Assembly (NCBI RefSeq): GCF_003290025.1
Contig: NZ_QNHG01000003.1
Coordinates: 1-54,293 of the forward strand
Direction of reading: 5' to 3'
DNA: 54,293 nt
Origin: Pseudogemmobacter bohemicus
Lineage (GTDB): Bacteria > Pseudomonadota > Alphaproteobacteria > Rhodobacterales > Rhodobacteraceae
Shown here: positions 22,742 through 30,650 of the stretch, piece by piece
How positions within the stretch are numbered: position 1 is the stretch's first letter
Layout: each line of letters begins with the position of its first letter
Made by a program: the position numbers and the translations under genes
The notes under the pieces: model-generated
The model's database searches: none
What the model was told of the DNA's origin: nothing
Seen by the model: only the letters and a program-made list of their open reading frames with translations

Positions 22742-25647
22742 TCCACCGCAAACACCTTCATCACCTCGTCGCCGAGGTGGTTGATCACCTTCACCGCGAT
22801 CCGGCCTGACTTCGGCTTCGCGAACGGACGCGACGTATCCGAATACAGGCTCTCCCAGGCCTCCTCGTCGATCTCGGCCTTCAGCGTGGTTTTCAGCGCC
22901 TTGTAGGGGTCGTTGGCGCCGAGGAAATAGGCGTGGCGGACGAAGAACGACTCCTCGTTATAGTCGGTGTCCAGCATCCACAGGGCGATGCCGTCGGTGC
23001 CTTCGCTCTGCACCTCGCCGGTCTGGGGCTTGAACACGTCCACGCCGAAGACCTGGACTTGCACCATGCCGTCGCCAGCAGCGGTGATCCGGATGTCTGG
23101 CTCGCCGAAGATCACGAACAGGTTGCCCACGCCGGTGGTCTTCAGGTCGCCGCCCATGTGCAGGTCGGGGTTCATCCGGGCCTTCAGGATGCGGATGCGG
23201 CCCAGCTTGTCGAACTCGCTGCTGTGCGCGTCATAGTTGAAGGCGCAGGCGATCAGCACGTCGAAACCGGCATCGCCCGCCTCGCGCGCGGCGGCCACAA
23301 GGTCGGGGCGGGACACCGTGCCGAACTCCGGCCCGATGAACACGCCCGCGCGGCGCTGGGTGTCGCCTTCCATGAAGGTGCCCTCGGCCGCGATCCAGTT
23401 GCCGGGCCAGCCCTTCAGGCTGGTGAAGGTGATCCGGTCCTCCTTGTGCGCCTGCTGCACGCCTGCGGCTTTCAGGTTCTCCAGGATCATGTGGGCGAAG
23501 TCGGTGAAGTCGCGCGGGGCCTCGGCGGCCTTGCGCTTGCCCTCGGCGGCCTCGTAGGTGTCGATCAGCTCGTCATCCCAATCGACGGCAAGGGTGCGGT
23601 GGGGCGACAGGCTTTCCACGGTGAAGGGGCCTGCGACGCGGGTTTTGCCGTTGTCGGAGAAGGGCTTGTCGTAGAGGTATTCGAACTCGGCCTTGGCACT
23701 GATGCTGGCGTCGATTTCGCGTTGGCGGGCGATGCGCGCCTCCCAGAACTGTTTCAGGGCGGCTTGCGCGGTAGCGGGCCAGCCGGAAGGGGCCTCGCGT
23801 GGGATTTCCCATTCCATGAAGCTGTTCGCCGGGGCCATTTCGCCGGAGGGGAGCTTGACCTGCCCCGTCGCGGTGAAGTCGATCTTTGCGCCTGCGCGGC
23901 CACCGGTTTCCACCTTGAATTGGGTGGGGTGGCCGGCAAGGGCGGCGTTCAGGGTGGCGATGGCGTCTTCGACGGCGGGCTGGAGCCTGTCCCAGATCAC
24001 GTCGATCTCGGCGTTGTTGGCGATGGATTTGAGCGTGATGTGCGGCACGCGGTCGTAGACGAAGCCCTGGCGGATGCTGCCGTGGGTGGGGGTGGATTTG
24101 GGGATTGATCGTGTGACCTCGGCCTCTTTCTGCTGCCCCTCGACGCTGTCGGCCAGCAGGTAATAGGGATAGCGCGCGCCCATCAGGCGGGACCGGGCGA
24201 GGGCGATGGCGACGCGAGAGGTGTCGATGGTGATCCAGCGCCGCCCCCATTGTTCGGCGACGTAAGCGGTGGTGCCCGAGCCGCAGGTGGGATCGAGCAC
24301 CAGATCGCCGGGGTCGGTGGTCATCAGGATACAGCGTTCGACGACTTTGGGCAGAGTTTGCACGACATATAGTCGATCCGCGCCAAATCCGCTCGTTTGC
24401 GTATCAGTCCAGATGTTGAAGAGAGGAGTTACGTTGTAGTCCTCTAAATAGTTCACAAAGCGAAGAGTCTTTCCCTGTGCCACGAACCGATCCGCCGCAG
24501 CGACGACTTTCAAGCCTGCGGTGTGAGTCTTCCAGTGCGAATTGCTTGAAGGTTCATAGACTGATCCACGCCATTTCATTGGCTGATCCCGTGCAGACGG
24601 GCCATCAGAGAACATCGGATATGGCTGCATGATCTTGGATCGATCAGGGATTGGTTCCTCACCACGCTTTTCTTTTGCGGTGAGCGGTCTGCGTTCGCCA
24701 ATTTCAGTTTCGATCCAAGTGTAGTTTGTGGCTCCTTCATCGCCTGGATTTTTTGCATCAAATAGCTGTCGATATTTGAGTTTTGATGCAGATTTTGAAT
24801 ACCAAAGAATGAAGTCCACTACGTTTGCCAATGCACCCGAACTCTGGCCACCGGTCTTCTTGAATGTGATCTGAGATACGTTGTTGTCATCCCCAAACAC
24901 CTCGTCCATCAGCGCCCGCACGCGGTGGACGTTCTCGTCGCCGATCTGCACGAAGATGCTGCCGCTGTCGCTCAGCAGATCGCGCGCCACGGTCAGCCGG
25001 TCGCGCAGGTAGGTCAGGTAGGAATGGATGCCGTCCTTCCAGGTGTCGCGAAAGGCGCGGACCTGTTCGGGTTCGCGCGTCACATGGGTCTTGTCGCCAT
25101 CCTTCACGTCGCGGCTGGTGGTGGACCACTGGAAGTTGGAGTTGAACTTGATGCCATAGGGCGGGTCGAAATAGATGCACTGGACCTGACCGCGCAAGCC
25201 TTCACGCTCGGCCAGGGATGCCATCACCGACAGGCTGTCGCCCGAGATCATCCGGTTCGACCAGTGCTGATCGTGCTGGTAGAACTCGGTCGCGGCCTCG
25301 GCATCGGGCAGGCCGTTGAAATCGGCGAACATGTCGAACTGCGGGGCGTCTTTGGCCGCCTTGGCCCGGTTGGCGCTTTCGCGTTTCAGGTCGTCGATGA
25401 TGACCTTCGGGTGGACCTTTTCCTGGATATACAAGGGGGGCGCCTGAACGATCAGGTCGGACCAGTCCTGCTCATCCTTGCCGCGCCACACCAACTGCGG
25501 GTCCAGATCGCGGTTGCGGCGTTCGTAGGCAAGCTGGATGGGGGTCTTGTCCTGATCGCGCATCAGGCTTTCGAACTCGGCCGTCGGGATGTTCTTGCGC
25601 GTGGCGTCGTGGGTGAGGGTTTCGACCTCGATGGGTTTCTTGGCCAT
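22738..25647 (-). CDS. Type III-like Mod subunit, site-specific DNA-methyltransferase
   Basis: The 969-residue protein contains motif IV DPPY (161-164 in QCIYFDPPYGIKF) and AdoMet motif I as DPTCGSGT (452-459), the order of beta-class N6-adenine enzymes such as type III Mod proteins. It is longer than classical Mod (about 650); the C-terminal 450 residues form an extra region with no catalytic motif recognised. It is separated from the res-like gene by dinD. The ATG at 25647 follows the dinD stop after 4 bp. It probably methylates the recognition site and protects self DNA. The middle of the gene (24360-24880) is visibly more AT-rich than its surroundings, in the part that should determine target recognition. 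Confidence 0.82.
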   Translation of the reverse strand: MAKKPIEVETLTHDATRKNIPTAEFESLMRDQDKTPIQLAYERRNRDLDPQLVWRGKDEQDWSDLIVQAPPLYIQEKVHPKVIIDDLKRESANRAKAAKDAPQFDMFADFNGLPDAEAATEFYQHDQHWSNRMISGDSLSVMASLAEREGLRGQVQCIYFDPPYGIKFNSNFQWSTTSRDVKDGDKTHVTREPEQVRAFRDTWKDGIHSYLTYLRDRLTVARDLLSDSGSIFVQIGDENVHRVRALMDEVFGDDNNVSQITFKKTGGQSSGALANVVDFILWYSKSASKLKYRQLFDAKNPGDEGATNYTWIETEIGERRPLTAKEKRGEEPIPDRSKIMQPYPMFSDGPSARDQPMKWRGSVYEPSSNSHWKTHTAGLKVVAAADRFVAQGKTLRFVNYLEDYNVTPLFNIWTDTQTSGFGADRLYVVQTLPKVVERCILMTTDPGDLVLDPTCGSGTTAYVAEQWGRRWITIDTSRVAIALARSRLMGARYPYYLLADSVEGQQKEAEVTRSIPKSTPTHGSIRQGFVYDRVPHITLKSIANNAEIDVIWDRLQPAVEDAIATLNAALAGHPTQFKVETGGRAGAKIDFTATGQVKLPSGEMAPANSFMEWEIPREAPSGWPATAQAALKQFWEARIARQREIDASISAKAEFEYLYDKPFSDNGKTRVAGPFTVESLSPHRTLAVDWDDELIDTYEAAEGKRKAAEAPRDFTDFAHMILENLKAAGVQQAHKEDRITFTSLKGWPGNWIAAEGTFMEGDTQRRAGVFIGPEFGTVSRPDLVAAAREAGDAGFDVLIACAFNYDAHSSEFDKLGRIRILKARMNPDLHMGGDLKTTGVGNLFVIFGEPDIRITAAGDGMVQVQVFGVDVFKPQTGEVQSEGTDGIALWMLDTDYNEESFFVRHAYFLGANDPYKALKTTLKAEIDEEAWESLYSDTSRPFAKPKSGRIAVKVINHLGDEVMKVFAVE

Positions 25648-25651
25648 GGGG

Positions 25652-26494
25652 TCAGTCTTCCAGTCGTTCAGGTTTTGTCAGGGACTTGCGCTCGTCCGAG
25701 ACGAGGCGCCGTTCCACCTTTTTGATGTCTTCGTCGGGTGCAAGGGATTCTGGACGGATGCCGCGGCTGAGCAACGTTTTGCGCACGGCGTCGTTGTTGG
25801 TGAAGTGTTCCGACGAGATTGCCCGTTCGGACTGCATGTTATGTTCGCGGGCGTTGAAAATCGTGATTTCCGTCGCAAAATCCTTGGCTTTCAGGATGAT
25901 CGTCGGCGCGAAATCCGCCAGGGGGCGATTGTCCGGCACCTTCCAATGCGACTTCATCGCTGCAGTGGACTTGCCAAACAGGGCGTGGTCGCCCTTGCTG
26001 CGGATCGTTGCGAAGTCCTGGTTGCCACCCGTCTGTTCATAGATGACGCCTGACAGTTCCTTTTCGGTTTCCGTCAGCTTCTTGCGAGCAGCAAGGCGTT
26101 CGGATTCCAGCATGCGCTGCTCGATCAGTTCGGCACGGCGGGTCTGGATGGCAAAGTAGGTCTGGGCGAAGGCAATCTCGGACTTTGCGGGGTCGCCGTT
26201 CTGGGCGATCAGGTAGCAGGCAAAGCGGGTGAGCATGATGTCGTCGATCTCGCGGCGGCTGCCGGAGCCGAGTTCGACCATTTTCCCGACGTCGGCAAAA
26301 TGGTCACGGACGTCATGGCCAGACACCTCGCAGGCCGTCTTTGCCTTGGTGATCACATTCAGGAAGTTGTCCCACTTGGCATATCCGAGCAAAATCTGGA
26401 GATCGCGGGCGAGCCAATACTCGACTCCCGACTCGGTTTGCTGTGCGTGGACTTCAAAACTGACGGTGAGTTGCTGAATGACTTCGGTTTTCAC
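25652..26494 (-). CDS. dinD: DNA-damage-inducible protein D (DinD)
   Basis: The 280-residue protein matches DinD: GVEYWLARDLQILLGYAKWDNF, then HFADVGKMVELGSGSRREIDD, DIMLTRFACYLIAQNGDP and IAFAQTYFAIQTRRAE. The N-terminal half is BRO/KilA-N-like. E. coli DinD is an SOS-induced protein reported to inhibit RecA. Here it lies inside a restriction-modification operon, between res- and mod-like genes, with 4-bp gaps or overlaps on both sides, so it is expressed with them. No LexA box was seen directly upstream. It may tune recombination or repair of cut DNA, which is an inference. Confidence 0.82.
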   Translation of the reverse strand: MKTEVIQQLTVSFEVHAQQTESGVEYWLARDLQILLGYAKWDNFLNVITKAKTACEVSGHDVRDHFADVGKMVELGSGSRREIDDIMLTRFACYLIAQNGDPAKSEIAFAQTYFAIQTRRAELIEQRMLESERLAARKKLTETEKELSGVIYEQTGGNQDFATIRSKGDHALFGKSTAAMKSHWKVPDNRPLADFAPTIILKAKDFATEITIFNAREHNMQSERAISSEHFTNNDAVRKTLLSRGIRPESLAPDEDIKKVERRLVSDERKSLTKPERLED

Positions 26495-29400
26495 GCCAGT
26501 ACCCCTTCGGAAATATGCTTCTTTATCAGATTGTTGAACTCTTCTTCCATCTCATAGACAGCCGTAAACTCGGCAAAGGCCCAGCGCCCGAATTTCTCAA
26601 GGTTGTTGACGCCCGGTACCCAGTAGCTGCGCATGGTGTTGGCCTTGTCCTTGGCATCCTCGCCGCGGTAGCCTTTGACCTCGACGATCAGGTTCAGCGG
26701 GTCGGGCATGCCTTCGGAAGTGACGCTGCCATCGTCGATCTGGACGATGAAGTCTGGGATATACTTGCGCGGGGTGGAGCCGTGGAGGTAAGGCACCTCG
26801 AGGCCCAGCCCCTGGTTCTTCACGTATGACATCACGCGCGGGTGGCTTTCGGCGACCCGGGCAAACTCTGCCTCCCAGTCGCTGTCGCAGACCACCCAGT
26901 TGACATGCGACTTGTCGCGGCGGGTCTGCCAGCGAAGTTCCTTCGAGGTGGTGAAATTGACGAAGGCGGTGGTGCCGGTGGGGTTGTAAGCGTCGAGGAT
27001 TGCCTTGACCGGGTGTTCGCCTTGGAGGGTCAAGGTGATGGCCGCCTTGATCCGCTCGGCAGCCATGTCGGCTATTTCCTTGTAGACCAGTTGGGCGGGA
27101 TAGGTGCCGCCTGTGCATTTCAGATAACCACCGTCCAGCCACTGGCGGGTGATGCGTTTCAGCTGGCCGAACAGGTGCAGCTTCGGTTCCTCGCCCGGGT
27201 CGCGGTACTTCGTGTAGAGCAAGTGTCGCGCCAAGTGGAACAGGATGGTGGACGCGCGCATGTCCTCCAGATGTTCCAAATTTAGGTCCACACCTTCGCC
27301 TATGATCCCCTGATTGGTGGTTGTGGATGGGCCAAGCAGCTGAGGCGTCAGTTCGAGAACGTGATCCGGGCCAAAATCTGCCTCGAGCCGTTCATCCGGC
27401 AGCTCAACCCTGTAACCCTCGACTCGAGGAAAGGTGATTTCTAGCGCGTCGCGGTCGGGTTTGACGGCGTGCACGCGGACGGTTTCGCGCGGTTTGGCCG
27501 GAGGTGACACCACTGGCTTGGCGGCGAAATCGAAGGGGATGCCAAGGACATCAGCGTATTCGACGTTGAAAAGGCCGTCATCGTTCAACTCGTAGGACTG
27601 ACGCCGCAGCGCCCGGCCGACGACCTGTTCGCACAAGAGCTGGGTTCCGAACGCGCGCACACCCAAAACATGTGTGACGGTGTTGGCGTCCCAGCCTTCG
27701 GTCAGCATGGAAACGGATACGACGCAACGGATCTGTTCGCCGAGTTTGCCCTTCTTGCCGACAGTGTTCATCACCTCGCGCAGCAGGGTGGATTCATCGA
27801 TCTTGTCGCCAGCGTGCAGGTCGCCTGTGCGTTCGATCATTTCGCGCTTGAACTGTTCAATTTCCGTCGCAGCCATTTCGCGGAAATCCTTGTCCAAAGC
27901 TTCCCCGGATTCAAGCTGGGCGGAGTCGATCAGGATGGTGTTTGGGCGCGGCAGCCGGTTGTCGAAGTCGTCGTAGTTGCGAAACAGCGCAAGTCGCCCA
28001 TTTTCCAACACAGAGCTTTCTCCGTCATCCTTTTCGCGAATAAAGCCTGAGACGTATTTGTAAATCAGTTCGGATGTCGCCGTATTGTTGCAAACGACGA
28101 TAAAAACTGGCGGAACGCCGATCCCTTCTTCCTCCCAAAGGTGGAAGGTCTTTTCGTAATGACCGTAAAGGGCTTCAAGCGCGGTCAGCAATTCTACTGG
28201 CAGGCTGAGCGGATCGAGTGCTTTACCTGCAGATCGCCCTTTCTTTGGAAGCTTCTTGCCAATGTGCTCCCAAAGATTGCGGAACTTCGGCGTGTCGCCG
28301 CCTGGGATGTTGTCAGCAATCGGCACACGCGGCAGTTTCACGATGCCACACTCAATGGCGTCCATCAGGGAGAAGTCAGACATCGTCCAGGGAAACAGCG
28401 TTCCCTCTATGTAGCCAGAACCGCGCAGGAAGAACGGCGTCGCAGACAGATCGTAGACCAGGCTGATCCCCAGCTTGCGTTTGACCGCTTCTAGCCCCGA
28501 AATCCACATCCTGGCAGCTTCGTTGTTCTCCTTGGCTTCGCTCTTGTCATCGCCTTTCAGCTCGTCCTCTGTCTCGCCGACAGCATCCTTCACGCGTTCG
28601 CGATAGCAATGGTGCGCTTCGTCGTTCAGAACGACGATGTTCTTCTGGCCCATCAGGTCGCCCATGACCCTTTGGATCATCTCGCCCTCGGTTTCCAGCG
28701 TCTGAACCTTCTCGCCGCGCCAGCCCTCAAGTGCCTGTCGCGTACCTTTGGCGATCACAAGTTTCTCGCGCAGTTTGAACGCATGGTAGTTGGTGATGAC
28801 AATCTTGGCGCTCTGGATATCGCGCAGCATGTCGGGCGGCGTTATCTCGCGGCTGCGATAGTAGCTTTCGGGATCGTTCGGCAGCAGAACACGCAACCTG
28901 TCCCGGATCGTGATGCCTGGCGAAACAATAAGGAACCGGCTCGAGAACTGTTTGCTGTTCGGGTGACGCACGGCGTTGACCGTCTGCCAGGCGATCAGCA
29001 TTGCCATCACGGTAGTCTTGCCCGCACCGGTCGCCAATTTCAGTGCAAGACGCATCAGTTCCGGATTGGCCTGTTCGTTCGCCCCCTTGATATGCGCCCA
29101 GAACTTGGCGACACGCGGCCCCATCTTGGGCGCAACCTCGGTCAGCCAGATGGCAGTTTCCACCGCTTCAATCTGGCAAAAAAACGGACGGATGCCCTCG
29201 AACTTGTGGTGCCGCCAATGTTCCAACAAGCGGGCGGTCTCTGGTGTGACCAGCCATTGATCAGGGTTTGGCAGGCCGCGCCAGGTTTCGACATAGCCCC
29301 TGATCTCGTTAATGATCGGGGTTGGGTTGTATTCCTGATCTGTCGTCGAAAGATCGTCGTTTGCACCAAGAAGCAGTGCGCCCTGTTTCGTGTTCTGCCG

Positions 29401-29559
29401 CTGCTTTTTGGTCTTTGGAACTGGAGTGATGAGGTCCGAGCGTCGCCGATTGTCTAGAATGCGATTGGTCGGCTGGCCATCGGGATCAAGTTCCCAATGC
29501 CTAGCTGGGTAGGCGTATGGTGAATTCAGAATTGGCTTCTCAAAAAACTGCTCAGACAT
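26491..29559 (-). CDS. Type III-like restriction endonuclease Res subunit (DEAD/DEAH helicase-nuclease)
   Basis: I place the start at the ATG at 29559 (MSEQFFEKPIL), which overlaps the HTH gene end by 8 bp; the frame above it is out-of-frame shadow of that gene. The 1022-residue protein has a superfamily 2 helicase core: Walker A ATGAGKT (176-182), DEAH box with D313-H316 in LNDEAHHC, and the late motif TEGWDANTVTHVLG followed by QVVGRALRRQSY. The C-terminal region has a PD-(D/E)XK nuclease motif: YIPDFIVQIDDG and then LIVEVKGYRG. This combination is that of type III Res. It would translocate on DNA and cut when the Mod complex meets unmethylated sites. Helicase and nuclease residues all look intact. 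Confidence 0.85.
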   Translation of the reverse strand: MSEQFFEKPILNSPYAYPARHWELDPDGQPTNRILDNRRRSDLITPVPKTKKQRQNTKQGALLLGANDDLSTTDQEYNPTPIINEIRGYVETWRGLPNPDQWLVTPETARLLEHWRHHKFEGIRPFFCQIEAVETAIWLTEVAPKMGPRVAKFWAHIKGANEQANPELMRLALKLATGAGKTTVMAMLIAWQTVNAVRHPNSKQFSSRFLIVSPGITIRDRLRVLLPNDPESYYRSREITPPDMLRDIQSAKIVITNYHAFKLREKLVIAKGTRQALEGWRGEKVQTLETEGEMIQRVMGDLMGQKNIVVLNDEAHHCYRERVKDAVGETEDELKGDDKSEAKENNEAARMWISGLEAVKRKLGISLVYDLSATPFFLRGSGYIEGTLFPWTMSDFSLMDAIECGIVKLPRVPIADNIPGGDTPKFRNLWEHIGKKLPKKGRSAGKALDPLSLPVELLTALEALYGHYEKTFHLWEEEGIGVPPVFIVVCNNTATSELIYKYVSGFIREKDDGESSVLENGRLALFRNYDDFDNRLPRPNTILIDSAQLESGEALDKDFREMAATEIEQFKREMIERTGDLHAGDKIDESTLLREVMNTVGKKGKLGEQIRCVVSVSMLTEGWDANTVTHVLGVRAFGTQLLCEQVVGRALRRQSYELNDDGLFNVEYADVLGIPFDFAAKPVVSPPAKPRETVRVHAVKPDRDALEITFPRVEGYRVELPDERLEADFGPDHVLELTPQLLGPSTTTNQGIIGEGVDLNLEHLEDMRASTILFHLARHLLYTKYRDPGEEPKLHLFGQLKRITRQWLDGGYLKCTGGTYPAQLVYKEIADMAAERIKAAITLTLQGEHPVKAILDAYNPTGTTAFVNFTTSKELRWQTRRDKSHVNWVVCDSDWEAEFARVAESHPRVMSYVKNQGLGLEVPYLHGSTPRKYIPDFIVQIDDGSVTSEGMPDPLNLIVEVKGYRGEDAKDKANTMRSYWVPGVNNLEKFGRWAFAEFTAVYEMEEEFNNLIKKHISEGVLA

Positions 29560-29761
29560 CCGAAGAACCTTTTCCGATGTTCGCTTTCGTTGCAGCCTTT
29601 TGCTCGTCGATCCACGCGTCAAGGTCGTCGTGTTTGAACCGCCATTGCCCACGCACCTTGAACGCCGGAATCTGGCCCGTCTGCGCCATCGTGTAGACAG
29701 TTTTCTCGGCAACCTTCAACAAAACCGCAACCTCTGGCAAAGTGAGAATAGGGTCCGCCAT
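29552..29761 (-). CDS. Excisionase-like helix-turn-helix protein
   Basis: This 69-residue protein has the excisionase/MerR-type HTH: ILTLPEVAVLLKVAEKTVYT, then GQIPAFKVRGQWRFKHDDLDAWI. It starts at 29761 with GAAGGAG 8-10 bp upstream and ends 8 bp inside the res-like gene, so it is the first gene of the defence operon. A small DNA-binding protein in this position may control the operon, and a 10-bp tandem repeat lies about 37 bp ahead. An excisionase role is unlikely as there is no integrase nearby. Confidence 0.8.
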   Translation of the reverse strand: MADPILTLPEVAVLLKVAEKTVYTMAQTGQIPAFKVRGQWRFKHDDLDAWIDEQKAATKANIGKGSSDV

Positions 29762-29797
29762 GGACCTGCTCCTTCTCGAAATGTTTAGAGTGAAGCT

Positions 29798-29817
29798 GCC
29801 AGACTTTGCCAGACTTT
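29798..29817 (-). promoter_or_regulatory. Tandem 10-bp direct repeat, candidate operator of the defence operon
   Basis: GCCAGACTTT occurs twice back to back on the plus strand (29798-29807 and 29808-29817). It lies 37-56 bp upstream of the HTH gene start, where a promoter and operator are expected. Excisionase-type HTH proteins often bind short direct repeats, so this could be its autoregulatory site. No convincing -35/-10 pair was found. Confidence 0.4.
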
Positions 29818-29842
29818 ACTAGCGCTGGATTGCTCTGAGTTG

Positions 29843-29939
29843 TGAAGAAAAGCGCGCGTGCGCCCGAAACGATGGTCAGCAGACCGAAAGCGATGGCGAC
29901 GATGGCAGCGACAGTCAGGGAACGGGTGCGGGTGGGCAT
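29843..29939 (-). pseudogene. Truncated small membrane protein gene at the island edge
   Basis: Starting 15 bp after the ABC ATPase stop, an ATG at 29939 opens MPTRTRSLTVAAIVAIAFGLLTIVSGARALFF, a convincing N-terminal transmembrane helix. After about residue 32 the frame runs into the region upstream of the defence operon and continues as the antisense of the HTH gene. The gene was probably the last of the efflux operon and has been cut by insertion of the accessory block, placing the island edge near 29840. The family was not recognised. Confidence 0.5.
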
Positions 29940-29954
29940 GGCCTTCTCCTTTGT

Positions 29955-30647
29955 TCAGGCGTCCACAAGGCGACCATCGCGCAGGTGGATCAGGCGGTCG
30001 AAGCGGTCGAAGATCTTTTCGTCATGGGTCACGGCAATGATGCAGGCCTCTTGTTCGGTTGCGAGTTTACGCAAGAGATCCATCACAAGTTGCGCCCGAC
30101 CACTGTCGAGCGCGGCGGTGGGTTCATCGGCCAGAATGATGCGGGGCCTGTTGGCCAGCGCGCGGGCGATGGCAACACGTTGGGCCTCTCCCCCTGACAG
30201 GAGAGCGGGTTTGACCTTGGCGCGATGTCCGACCTCCAGATAATCCAGAAGTTCGCGCGCACGGGCGCGGCCCTTCTCCGCAGGCCAACCGGCAAGATCC
30301 AATACGACCGAGACATTTTCCTCTGCCGTCAGAAAGGGCAGAAGGTTATGTGCCTGGAAAATGAAGCCGATCTTGTCCAGCCGCAGCCGCCGCAGATCGC
30401 TGCGCAGCCATTTGCCGTCAAACACCGCGTCCCCGTCCAGTTCGACCCGGCCAGCGGTCGGGGCAAGAATGCAACCTATGACGTTCAAGAGCGTTGTCTT
30501 CCCGGACCCCGATGGGCCTAGCAAGGCGATGACCTCGCCCGCGTGCACGCGCAGATCAATGGAGCGCAGCGCATCGACACGGGTCTCACCCTCGCCATAG
30601 TGTTTAGCTACGCCCTGCACATTGACCAGAATATCGCCCGGGGTCAT
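29955..30647 (-). CDS. ABC transporter ATP-binding protein (MacB/LolD-like)
   Basis: The 230-residue ATPase has Walker A GPSGSGKT (44-51), the signature LLSGGEAQRVAIARAL, and Walker B IILADEPTAALD. The sequence groups with the MacB/LolD/DevA class that partners FtsX-like permeases, and the adjoining genes encode such a permease and an HlyD-type adaptor. It starts 3 bp after the permease stop. It powers a tripartite export or mechanotransmission complex of unknown substrate. Confidence 0.88.
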   Translation of the reverse strand: MTPGDILVNVQGVAKHYGEGETRVDALRSIDLRVHAGEVIALLGPSGSGKTTLLNVIGCILAPTAGRVELDGDAVFDGKWLRSDLRRLRLDKIGFIFQAHNLLPFLTAEENVSVVLDLAGWPAEKGRARARELLDYLEVGHRAKVKPALLSGGEAQRVAIARALANRPRIILADEPTAALDSGRAQLVMDLLRKLATEQEACIIAVTHDEKIFDRFDRLIHLRDGRLVDA

Positions 30648-30650
30648 GTG

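Noticed and set aside
29552-29761. Excisionase of an integrative element
   Set aside because: No integrase or attachment site is nearby and the gene is locked to the res-like gene; regulation of the operon is more likely.
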